A program made the position numbers and the translations under genes. The notes under the pieces are model-generated. The model did not search any database. It worked only from the letters and a program-made list of their open reading frames with translations, and was not told where the DNA came from. Shown in pieces: positions 8,369 to 16,037 of a stretch of DNA of 32,751 nucleotides. Position 1 is the first letter of the stretch, and the number at the start of each line of letters is the position of its first letter. Source of the stretch: Tannerella sp. (GTDB lineage: Bacteria > Bacteroidota > Bacteroidia > Bacteroidales > Tannerellaceae); NCBI GenBank assembly GCA_031257565.1, contig JAIROL010000050.1, forward strand, positions 1 to 32,751, written 5' to 3'.

Positions 8369-8995
8369 ATGAAAGAAAAATTACATTATGCGATTGAAAC
8401 GGCGCTTTTTGTAGCCGTGGTTATTTTATTTATTCTTCAGTTTTCGGGGAATAAAAAGTTGTCGGATACGAATGCGGTTGTTTCGGGAGATGGAACAACA
8501 TCGGAAAATGTTATGCCCATAGCATATATTGATGTTGATTCCCTGATGTCAAATTATACGTATTCTATCGATTTGAACGAGCAAATGACTAAAAAGTTTG
8601 AAAATTCACGCGCTAATCTGACTGAGAAGACGCGTAAGTTACAGTCCGAAGTTGCCGATTTTCAACGTAAATATGAAACCAATTCATTTCTTTCGCGCGA
8701 AAGAGCCGAATCCGAATATCAACGGATTACGAAAAAACAAGAAGATTTGCAGAAGCTTGAAGTTCAGTTGTCTCAGGAGCTTACGGATGAACAGTTCCGT
8801 ATGAATGAAAATTTGCGCAAGACGATTATCACGCAATTGCGCGAGTTCAATAAAGGTAAAGGATACCAGCTTGTTTACGGAAAGATGAATGACAATATTC
8901 TTTATGCTGACGATGCTTATAATATAACGGCAGAGGTGATAGAGTATCTTAATCGGCAGTATGCTTCTTCTCCGGCGGCGAAACCAGGCGAGTAA
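8369..8995 (+). CDS. OmpH/Skp-like periplasmic chaperone family protein
   Basis: The track frame begins at a TTG at 8363; the ATG two codons later (8369, MKEKLHYAIE) is the more likely start. The 208-residue product has an uncleaved-looking N-terminal membrane segment (about 8-28, TALFVAVVILFILQF), a Ser/Thr/Gly linker, then IAYIDVDSLMSNY, the conserved first strand of OmpH/Skp proteins. A long charged helix (about 70-150) is the coiled-coil tentacle region, followed by GYQLVYGKMNDNILYADDAYNIT, the closing strand and ITAEVIEYLN helix of the family. Skp-like proteins hold unfolded outer-membrane proteins in the periplasm; this membrane-anchored version is common in Bacteroidota and its exact role is not established. 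A terminator follows within 30 bases. Confidence 0.87.
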   Translation: MKEKLHYAIETALFVAVVILFILQFSGNKKLSDTNAVVSGDGTTSENVMPIAYIDVDSLMSNYTYSIDLNEQMTKKFENSRANLTEKTRKLQSEVADFQRKYETNSFLSRERAESEYQRITKKQEDLQKLEVQLSQELTDEQFRMNENLRKTIITQLREFNKGKGYQLVYGKMNDNILYADDAYNITAEVIEYLNRQYASSPAAKPGE

Positions 8996-9022
8996 AGAAT
9001 CTATATAGGTTGATGAAAAATC

Positions 9023-9057
9023 CGAAACCTGATGTTTACACAGGTTTCGATTTTTTT
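9023..9057 (+). terminator. Rho-independent terminator after the OmpH-like gene
   Basis: CGAAACCTG pairs with CAGGTTTCG around a 9-base loop and is followed by ATTTTTTT. It begins 28 bases after the stop at 8995, a textbook arrangement, and separates this unit from the defence pair downstream. Confidence 0.9.
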
Positions 9058-9130
9058 GTTGATTTTGGATGAGGATAAAGATGTGGTGGAAAAGGAAATG
9101 GAGAAAACATGATAATTGAGATAAAAGTTG

Positions 9131-9138
9131 TACCTTTG
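9131..9138 (+). promoter_or_regulatory. -7 box TACCTTTG directly before the methyltransferase start
   Basis: TACCTTTG matches TAnnTTTG. It ends only four bases before the ATG at 9143, so the transcript would begin at or within a few bases of the start codon. The surrounding GTACCTTTGTACC is a short direct repeat of GTACC. No well-spaced -33 TTG is present (the nearest is about 12 bases upstream), which lowers confidence. Confidence 0.45.
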
Positions 9139-9142
9139 TACC

Positions 9143-12043
9143 ATGGTTAATAGATTGAAAGAATATGCCGAAAACTTGAGAGCGCTTGATTTTCAATTTA
9201 ATAATCAAGTCAATTCCTCTATTTACTTTGTTGATAAATTGAAAGATTATATTGCAGATACAAATATATCTCCCTATATTATCATTGCTTTGGATAAGGC
9301 AAAATCATTTGAAGCAGATGCGGTATATTTTCGTTTCTTTGATGATGAGCGTCCGCCAATGCCGCAATTGTATATTTACGATAATATAACCAAAAATAAA
9401 TCTGCCGATTATTATGCTCAAAAACATAAGGATATTTGGAGTAGCTGTGAAATTGCTTCTTTTCTTGTGATAGATGAAACTTCTGTCAAAATATTTGACA
9501 GCCGAAAACCTGTGAAAACAGAAAAAGATAAAATTACTATTACTTCGGAACCAATCAAAGAACTTAATTTGTCGAAAATTAATGATATTGCAAAAGAATT
9601 TAAAGCATATTCTTTTGATAACGGCAGTTTTTGGGAAAACAAAGAAATGAGAAATCATTTTTTAAATTCCCGAATCGCTTCCGAAAGGTTAATGAAAGGA
9701 TTAAAAGATATTCGGGTTATTTTACGAAAAAACAACACACTATCAAAAGATTTAATTGACCAGTTACTAATTGTATGTATTTTAATAAAATATTTGGAAG
9801 AAACGGGTATTGACAGAGAGACAGAACAAAATATTAATTTGGCGCATAAATTTTTTGAAGAAAAAACAGGATATGCGAAATTGGAAGATATAATACGCAA
9901 TAATAAACTGGTGCAGTTGTTATCAGCATTAGCAGAACATTTTAATGGAGGTATATTTAATATTGATGATAGATACATACAAGAGTTAAACAATAAAGAC
10001 ATTAGCGAATTAGCACAGTTTTTTGACGCGGGATATAAAAACAATTTATTTGGTTGGAAAGAATATTCGTTCGAGTATATTCCCGTTGAACTGATTAGTA
10101 ATTTCTACGAGGAATTAATTCCTAAAACAACAACCGAAGATGAAAAAACAGAAGAAAAAAGTAAAAAAGAAACAGGTGCGGTATATACTCCGAATTTTCT
10201 TGTCAATTTGTTAATAGATGAGTGTTTACCCTTGAATAAAAATAATTTGGATAAGGATATTAAGTTGCTTGACCCTGCTTGCGGATCAGGAATTTTCCTT
10301 GTTTCTGCATACAAACGGCTTGTGCAACGATGGCGTATAAAAAATCAATTAGCAAATCCGACTGCAGATAAATTAAAAGAAATTCTTAAAAACAACATTT
10401 TCGGAGTAGATGTTAATTCTAAATCTGTCAATCTTTCAGTTTTCAGTTTGCAATTAGCATTGTGTTCCATGCTGACGCCAAAACAAATATGGACAGAATT
10501 TCAATTTGATGATTTGCAGGAAAACAAAAATATTGTCCAAAAAGATTTTTTTGAATATTTGGTTGATAAGAATGTAACACACAATTTCGATTTAGTGATA
10601 GGCAATCCACCATTTAAACGCAATATATTGGACGGGAAAAGTTATGAATATTACGGGAATCTTTTAGAAGAAAACAGATACCCGATAAAATTCAAAAATC
10701 CACAAAAAGAATTTGCTTATTTGTTTTTGGAGAAATCAATGCACTTTCTTTCAAACAAACAAGGAAAATTATGTTTAATCCTTCCTTCGGGGCCCTTATT
10801 ATATTCGAAAGATTCTGTTAGCGTAAGAAAGTCATTATTTTCTACATACAATGTTTCCCAAATTATAGATTTCACTTTTTTGCGAAGAGTTTTATTTCCG
10901 GCGACAGTTGCTACTCTGGCTATTTTTGTGGATAATAATCAGCCAACAGAAAAACTGGTACGGCATATCACGGCAAAACGCACAAAACAAAGTAAAGAGC
11001 ATTATTATTTTGAATTTGACCATTATGATTTTCATAATCTTCCGAAGGATTTAGTTACAGATAAGATAAATGTATGGAAATGTAACTTAGCAGGTGGATT
11101 AATAGTTTGTGATATTATTGCGAAATTGAATAAAATCAAGCCAAAATTCAAAGATTTTTGGCTTTCAAACAATATTAGAACATATAATGATAACATAAAT
11201 AAAGAAGATGTATTTCCTGCATATAAAAAAGAAATTGAAAATAACTCTTTGTTCCCACAGGAAGTACTTATTCCAATGAAAAGTAAAACTTATTGGGGTA
11301 TCAGAAAAAAAATAACAAAAGGAGTTTTCCCAACGGAAATTGTAATGGATGATTTCAAAAAAAAGGATACTTTTGATGGAATAGGATTTTGTGGGTCGGC
11401 AGAAGATATAGAACAATTGAAAAAATATATCAAAAATTATTCGGAATGGATTTGTTTTTATATTGCAGCAACGAGTGGCAGACAAGGAGTTAGAAGTCCT
11501 TATGTTATGTGCTTGTCTGATATGGAAAAATTTCCATTTGTAGAAAATTTGAAAGATTATATTTCCTGTTCGGATAAAATAATAATTGAAGATATTGCCA
11601 AATATACGCTTGACGAATTTGGTAATGGAGAAAAGGCACAAATTAATACTTTAAAAGCAGACGAAAATACTTTAAAGGAGTTTTCGCAAATATATTCAGA
11701 ATCCTTAAATGTATTTTATCGTTCCGGCAACAAACGATATACATTGACAAATATAAAAGAAGGGGATGCTTATTTTGTTTGTGATATAGAATATACAGAT
11801 AAAAACATTTTCCCAATACCTTTCTCCGAAACAGAAGATAAAATTAACAGTTTGCTTTTTGATTGGAATCTTTCAGGAAGCAAAAAAATCAATAAAATTA
11901 TTTTTACTTACGGGAATGATGTTATACGCATTATCAAACCCAAACAATTGCGTTATTGGCTTAAAAGTAAGGCATTGAGAGACGCTGACGAAACTGTTGA
12001 TTTCATTCTAACCCATAACAATTATGCAGGAAATTCTAAATAA
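9143..12043 (+). CDS. N6-adenine DNA methyltransferase, Eco57I/type IIG-like, of a restriction-modification pair
   Basis: The track starts at a TTG at 9128; the ATG at 9143 (MVNRLKEYAE) is the better start, giving 966 residues. Order: an N-terminal domain (about 1-150) with ADAVYFR, LYIYDN and a segment about an ALWS-like turn (DIWSSCEIASFLVID); a helical domain (about 180-345); the methyltransferase core opened by GAVYTPNFLVNLL, with motif I DPACGSGIFL (about 377) and motif IV NPPF (about 488); then a C-terminal target-recognition region with SGRQGVRSPYV. NPPF plus DPACGSG defines a gamma-class adenine methyltransferase. The N-terminal domain resembles the front of Eco57I-like enzymes but I see no clear PD-(D/E)XK triad in it, so cleavage is probably done by the overlapping next gene. 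The gene is much richer in A and T than its neighbours, suggesting transfer. Confidence 0.87.
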   Translation: MVNRLKEYAENLRALDFQFNNQVNSSIYFVDKLKDYIADTNISPYIIIALDKAKSFEADAVYFRFFDDERPPMPQLYIYDNITKNKSADYYAQKHKDIWSSCEIASFLVIDETSVKIFDSRKPVKTEKDKITITSEPIKELNLSKINDIAKEFKAYSFDNGSFWENKEMRNHFLNSRIASERLMKGLKDIRVILRKNNTLSKDLIDQLLIVCILIKYLEETGIDRETEQNINLAHKFFEEKTGYAKLEDIIRNNKLVQLLSALAEHFNGGIFNIDDRYIQELNNKDISELAQFFDAGYKNNLFGWKEYSFEYIPVELISNFYEELIPKTTTEDEKTEEKSKKETGAVYTPNFLVNLLIDECLPLNKNNLDKDIKLLDPACGSGIFLVSAYKRLVQRWRIKNQLANPTADKLKEILKNNIFGVDVNSKSVNLSVFSLQLALCSMLTPKQIWTEFQFDDLQENKNIVQKDFFEYLVDKNVTHNFDLVIGNPPFKRNILDGKSYEYYGNLLEENRYPIKFKNPQKEFAYLFLEKSMHFLSNKQGKLCLILPSGPLLYSKDSVSVRKSLFSTYNVSQIIDFTFLRRVLFPATVATLAIFVDNNQPTEKLVRHITAKRTKQSKEHYYFEFDHYDFHNLPKDLVTDKINVWKCNLAGGLIVCDIIAKLNKIKPKFKDFWLSNNIRTYNDNINKEDVFPAYKKEIENNSLFPQEVLIPMKSKTYWGIRKKITKGVFPTEIVMDDFKKKDTFDGIGFCGSAEDIEQLKKYIKNYSEWICFYIAATSGRQGVRSPYVMCLSDMEKFPFVENLKDYISCSDKIIIEDIAKYTLDEFGNGEKAQINTLKADENTLKEFSQIYSESLNVFYRSGNKRYTLTNIKEGDAYFVCDIEYTDKNIFPIPFSETEDKINSLLFDWNLSGSKKINKIIFTYGNDVIRIIKPKQLRYWLKSKALRDADETVDFILTHNNYAGNSK

Positions 12044-12731
12044 TACAGGTAATCCACCATCTTCGCTACCTATTTACGAACATTTATATAGCTTTATAGA
12101 TGACGTCTTGTGCAATTTTAAACCATTAAGTACAACCAGTACGGGTAATGTTGTTTCTTCAGAAGATGATATTACGCAAGACCTGGTCGCCTATTTCGAA
12201 GATCAGCAAGAGTTTTCGAATCACTCTGATTATTCATTCAAATTTGAAAACCAAAGTAAGCAGGGGGGAAATAAAACTGATATAGGGGTTAGATTAGGTA
12301 GAAGATATTCAAGTACCAATAGAAGTTTATTCTGTTGGATTGAAGCCAAACGTTTACCCACTCCCCCAGAAAAAGACAGGGACGAACGTGAATATGTATT
12401 TGTAAGTCGGAAAAAGGAAAACGAAAAAAGAATATTCAAAGGGAATGGCGGTATTCAGCGATTTAAGGAAGGTAAACATGCACCCAAACTTTCATATTCA
12501 ATTATGATTGGATACATACAGGAAAACGATGCTGACTATTGGCTGAATAAAATAAACGGTTGGATAAACGATCTGACAATTACCGATTCTATCCTGTGGA
12601 ATGAATCGGATTATCTACAAAAACAAAAAAAAACCAGACGCAATAGATATGTATCTACTCACAATCGGAGTAGAGGATTAATGCCGATAACTTTGCATCA
12701 TTTTTGGATAAATTTATTGACAAATCAATAA
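12024..12731 (+). CDS. Putative PD-(D/E)XK restriction endonuclease partner of the methyltransferase
   Basis: A 235-residue protein starting inside the end of the methyltransferase gene (20-base overlap, different frame), so translation is probably coupled. I do not recognise a named family, but a nuclease signature is visible: an acidic helix EDDITQDLVAYF (about 47-58), then KTDIGV with D86, then CWIEAKRL with E107 and K109, the D-(x)20-E-x-K arrangement of PD-(D/E)XK nucleases. After it come GNGGIQRFKEGKHAP (about 140-154) and IMIGYIQ...WLNKINGWINDL, which look like conserved blocks of the same family. Composition is as AT-rich as the upstream gene. The simplest reading is the restriction half of a restriction-modification system; a regulatory or phage-sensing nuclease is also possible. 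No toxin or antitoxin partner follows. Confidence 0.65.
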   Translation: MQEILNNTGNPPSSLPIYEHLYSFIDDVLCNFKPLSTTSTGNVVSSEDDITQDLVAYFEDQQEFSNHSDYSFKFENQSKQGGNKTDIGVRLGRRYSSTNRSLFCWIEAKRLPTPPEKDRDEREYVFVSRKKENEKRIFKGNGGIQRFKEGKHAPKLSYSIMIGYIQENDADYWLNKINGWINDLTITDSILWNESDYLQKQKKTRRNRYVSTHNRSRGLMPITLHHFWINLLTNQ

Positions 12732-12786
12732 ACATGATACCCTCGTAACTCCAATACTGTTCGCAAAATAGAAAGCAACAAATTAG

Positions 12787-12863
12787 CGGGATGCGGTCTA
12801 ATCCAAGCAGTTTGCCCGATTCTCCTACAGGGTACTTCTTGAACTGTTCCTGATTTTTTATTT
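12787..12863 (-). pseudogene. Short remnant of a DDE-type transposase gene
   Basis: Between the island and the AddB-like gene the minus strand reads IKNQEQFKKYPVGESGKLLG then LDRIP. This closely resembles the block (R)IKxPEQL-x-x-x-x-PGE-x-GKLLGLDRxPE from a family of DDE transposase-like proteins as I remember them. Similarity ends right after LDRIP, the position where relatives continue with E-V-x-T-L-R, and does not resume in the other two frames. The 79-codon frame in the track (12655-12894) therefore contains a fragment rather than a gene. It begins immediately after, and may slightly overlap, the stop of the AddB-like gene. Confidence 0.6.
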
Positions 12864-15800
12864 TTATCTGCCGCATATACCCGTAAAAGGACAATAATCG
12901 CAGTGTTTTGTATTCGGCGTCTGAATAAAGGGTTTGTCGGCGTCGAACAGTTCATCTAAACAGGTTCTCAGACTTTCTTCGAATTCGTTGCAATAGTTTT
13001 TGAAATCAGCTATAATCGTTTTTTCTTTTCCGTTTGCCCGGCGGATGACGGGGTCGAACTCTCCCTGCCTGAAAAGATTTCTTGTGTAGTAGACGGCCGG
13101 CTGTATTTGTTTTTTTTCACTTTCCGAAGTATAGACCCAGGCGTACAGAAACACCTGCATGAGCGCTTTTCTGCGATCTTTTTGCGTTATATCAAACAGG
13201 CTTTCCATCGTGTCGAATGTCAGAGCCGACGGTCTGCCGCTCTTGTAATCGATAATACGTACCGTATTGTTGACGTCGTCAATCCGGTCGATAAAACCTT
13301 TGATGCGTATTTTGCGGCTGTCGGTAATTTCAAGCGTCCGATGGAATAGTTTTTCCGATTCGTAGTACAGGAAAGGGGTCAGCGAACGGTCATATTCCAG
13401 AATCTTACAGGCATATTTACGTATTGTTTCGCCATAGAGATAGGCTTGTCCGACAAGCGGACGCGCTTCTTCCGTGTGGAAAAAATCTTTGGCGAAAGCC
13501 TGCCGTATTGTTTCTGTCATGTTTTTCTCCTGCGCTGTGATCTTCAGCAAGTCTGCCGTGACGATTTTTCCGCAGAAAGGCTTGTATGACAATTCCATTA
13601 CCCGGTGGAGTATGGTTCCAAACGTGTCGTGTTCGAGCGTTTCGCTGACGGCGTCTTCTTCGTCAATGCCTTTGATAACGGAAAGGTAAAATTTAAGCGG
13701 GCAGTCGAGATAAGTGTTAATTGCGCTGGCGGAGAGGCTTTTTTCTGTTTGGTAGGCGGCAAGCGAGCGCATTATTTCCTCATCTTTATCGATTTTAAAC
13801 GGTTCTATGTACGATGATGATACGTCATATACAGACAGCTTTTGTTGTATCGGCGTTTTGTAGTGATATTTCAACTGGCGTACAAAGCGACTGACTTCTC
13901 CGCTTTGAAGTCCGTCGGCGCGCGTATCGTAAAGCAGGGCGACGCGTTTGGCGCGATGGATCATACGATAGAAATGATAGGCCCATACGCTTTCCTGATG
14001 TTCCGGGGTCGGTAGTCCGAATCCGCGCCGTAAATGATAGGGAATGAAAGAGCCTGCCGTGCTTTTTGCCGGAAAGACGCCTTCGTTAACCGATAGAATG
14101 ATCAGGTTTTCAAAATCAAGTACGCGGGTTTCGAGGACTCCCATTACCTGTAATCCGGACAAAGGTTCGCCGTAGAATGGAATTCTGATGAAATCCGTCA
14201 TTTTTTTCAACAGCCTGAAATAGACGTCGGACGACATCTCTGCGTTTGTTTCCCTCATCATTTCCCGCATACGATTTACCATCGTGTAATAGTGGAAAAT
14301 AAATTCCTGTTCAAGCGCATTGGTATCGATTGTAGCATCTTCTTCACCGGCTGTTTCGTTCTCTGTTTGATTAGTCTCCGGAAACAGGTCTGTCCGGCTA
14401 CCCATCGTTGTGGCTTTTCTATCTTCGGTTGCGGAGAGGCGGGCATTGAGTTCTTTGAGGACTGCCGTCAGATAATCCGAAACCTCCGTCGTCGTCGAAG
14501 GCGCGGAAAACAGTAATTTCAATAACCGGGTAATGCCTAAGACAGATACGGAAATGTAGACCTGATTACGTTCGGTGATATCTTTAATGATTCCGGCTGT
14601 TTCCGCAGGACAAACAGACGACACATATTTATGATGTAAAACGGCGATAACATCCCGGTGATAAAACATCGTATCGTTTTCTGTTCTCCGTATATTTTTC
14701 TGCAACGATTGCAGATAGTCCATCAGCGAGGCGACAGGAGCGCCTGATAATGAATAGCCCAGCGTTATATTTATTCGCGAGATATGTTCCGGAATGGAGT
14801 TAAGTACAGGCAGGAGCAATTGTTCGTCAGGTAATACGATTGCTGTTTGCAGCGCTTCCTCGGACGTCATTTTTTTACTTCCGCATAATTTCTCAAGCGC
14901 AGGATAGATCTGTTTGGCCTGACCGATACGCGATGGTATGCCAATGACCTCAAACTGCGTGTTGACCGGTTCTTCCTCCGGCAGTACATATTCCGAAGGA
15001 AACATACTGATATTGTCTCTCATAAAGAAAGAAGCCCGGTTGTCTTCGTCTTTGATCTTTTCCGAAGAATAATCCCAGTAAAAATCGGCTATGCCCTGTT
15101 CTTTCAGCAATTTCAGGAATTCCCGTTCAGCCTTTGTCAAGGCATTCAGTCCGATAAAAACAATTTTTTTGTAAGGCAGCTTATTCAATTCCTTATTATT
15201 ATCATCGTGATTTCCATTCTCTGTCTCTCCAAAGATGTTATCTTCAAAAAGCGACTCTGTAAATCCTGCTGTATTTTTCGACGACGTCCGGCGGGTTTTC
15301 TTTTCAAAGTTTTCAATAACCTCCCGATAGGTCATTCCTTCGTAGGCAAAACCTTCCGCCGCAAGCGTTTCGCGCAGTTTCGTATAAATGGGGTAGAGCA
15401 GTTCCCAGACCCGTAAGAAGAACTGTTTGTTCGAATCGTCGCTTTCCGGTCGGAATGATGACCAGAACGATCGTATTGCCTGAATTTGCGATGGCTTCAG
15501 GAATGAAAATTCTTTATCGATATTGTTCAGATCGGTCACATTGGTAAATAGCCGTTTGGCGTCGATCAGATATTTGTCTATGTCGTCGAAATCATTCAAA
15601 AGCATTTCTCCCCAATAGACAAAATCATCAAAAGTCTCTTTCGATCCGCTCTGGCGGATATAGATATCGTAAAGTAGAAAAAGCAGCTTGACAGGGTCGG
15701 CCTGTTGCTTCGGATTTAGTTTGTAGAACAGGTCGTTGATTGTCAGGATGGAAGGAGAGAATATCGGTTTGACGGCAACTTCCGACAAATATTTACGGAA

Positions 15801-15905
15801 AAACAGGCCGGAACGCCTGTTTGGGAATACAAATGCCAAACGATGCACGTCCGCACCGTATTTGTCATAGAAAAGTTCAGCTATTTGTTTTAAAAATGGC
15901 GTCAT
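12864..15905 (-). CDS. AddB-like PD-(D/E)XK nuclease / helicase-related repair protein
   Basis: A 1013-residue protein. The N-terminus has FPNRRSG (about 26-32), the AddB-type counterpart of the helicase nucleotide-binding loop, which lacks a full Walker A and so is probably not a working ATPase. The middle resembles an inactive UvrD-like helicase. The C-terminal third is a RecB-family nuclease: C735 in DCPLKFYL, GTILHRVMEL, GFIDRID with D873, and IIDYKSG with D886 and K888, the catalytic set. C735 together with C1002, C1005 and C1011 in CDYCPFTGICGR gives the four cysteines of the iron-sulfur cluster that staples the nuclease domain in AddB. It should process double-strand DNA ends for recombination. 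The usual AddA helicase-nuclease is not adjacent in this window. A -7 box lies just upstream and it is a single-gene unit here. Confidence 0.87.
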   Translation of the reverse strand: MTPFLKQIAELFYDKYGADVHRLAFVFPNRRSGLFFRKYLSEVAVKPIFSPSILTINDLFYKLNPKQQADPVKLLFLLYDIYIRQSGSKETFDDFVYWGEMLLNDFDDIDKYLIDAKRLFTNVTDLNNIDKEFSFLKPSQIQAIRSFWSSFRPESDDSNKQFFLRVWELLYPIYTKLRETLAAEGFAYEGMTYREVIENFEKKTRRTSSKNTAGFTESLFEDNIFGETENGNHDDNNKELNKLPYKKIVFIGLNALTKAEREFLKLLKEQGIADFYWDYSSEKIKDEDNRASFFMRDNISMFPSEYVLPEEEPVNTQFEVIGIPSRIGQAKQIYPALEKLCGSKKMTSEEALQTAIVLPDEQLLLPVLNSIPEHISRINITLGYSLSGAPVASLMDYLQSLQKNIRRTENDTMFYHRDVIAVLHHKYVSSVCPAETAGIIKDITERNQVYISVSVLGITRLLKLLFSAPSTTTEVSDYLTAVLKELNARLSATEDRKATTMGSRTDLFPETNQTENETAGEEDATIDTNALEQEFIFHYYTMVNRMREMMRETNAEMSSDVYFRLLKKMTDFIRIPFYGEPLSGLQVMGVLETRVLDFENLIILSVNEGVFPAKSTAGSFIPYHLRRGFGLPTPEHQESVWAYHFYRMIHRAKRVALLYDTRADGLQSGEVSRFVRQLKYHYKTPIQQKLSVYDVSSSYIEPFKIDKDEEIMRSLAAYQTEKSLSASAINTYLDCPLKFYLSVIKGIDEEDAVSETLEHDTFGTILHRVMELSYKPFCGKIVTADLLKITAQEKNMTETIRQAFAKDFFHTEEARPLVGQAYLYGETIRKYACKILEYDRSLTPFLYYESEKLFHRTLEITDSRKIRIKGFIDRIDDVNNTVRIIDYKSGRPSALTFDTMESLFDITQKDRRKALMQVFLYAWVYTSESEKKQIQPAVYYTRNLFRQGEFDPVIRRANGKEKTIIADFKNYCNEFEESLRTCLDELFDADKPFIQTPNTKHCDYCPFTGICGR

Positions 15906-15913
15906 TATGATCG

Positions 15914-15921
15914 CAAAGATA
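15914..15921 (-). promoter_or_regulatory. -7 box TATCTTTG for the AddB-like gene
   Basis: On the minus strand TATCTTTG ends eight bases before the ATG at 15905, so the leader would be very short. The -33 element is not obvious. The position between the end of the efflux operon and this gene supports its own promoter. Confidence 0.5.
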
Positions 15922-15963
15922 ATAACAATCGCGCTATTTTGCTGCTATTTTTATTAAAATAAA

Positions 15964-15985
15964 CCTCCCTAATGCTTTCCGGAGG
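15964..15985 (-). terminator. Possible terminator after the efflux operon
   Basis: On the minus strand CCTCC and GGAGG form a 5-bp stem with a 12-base loop, followed by a T-rich stretch (TTTATTTT). It lies about 50 bases after the stop at 16038. The stem is short, so confidence is low. Confidence 0.4.
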
Positions 15986-16037
15986 CAAAAAAGGCGTCTT
16001 TATTGACGGTTCTTAATCGGTTGTATGCGCCTGTAGT

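Noticed and set aside
9130-9142. GTACC direct repeat as a controller-protein box of the restriction system
   Set aside because: Only two 5-base units overlapping the -7 box, and no controller-protein gene is present.
8684-9208. 174-aa minus ORF across the OmpH gene end and terminator
   Set aside because: It runs through the terminator hairpin and antisense to a recognised family.
11165-11641. 158-aa minus ORF within the methyltransferase gene
   Set aside because: Antisense shadow with biased composition (Phe, Ile, Tyr) caused by the AT-rich coding strand.
12655-12894. 79-aa minus ORF as an intact gene
   Set aside because: Only about 25 codons resemble a transposase; the rest is antisense to the nuclease-like gene or overlaps the AddB end.
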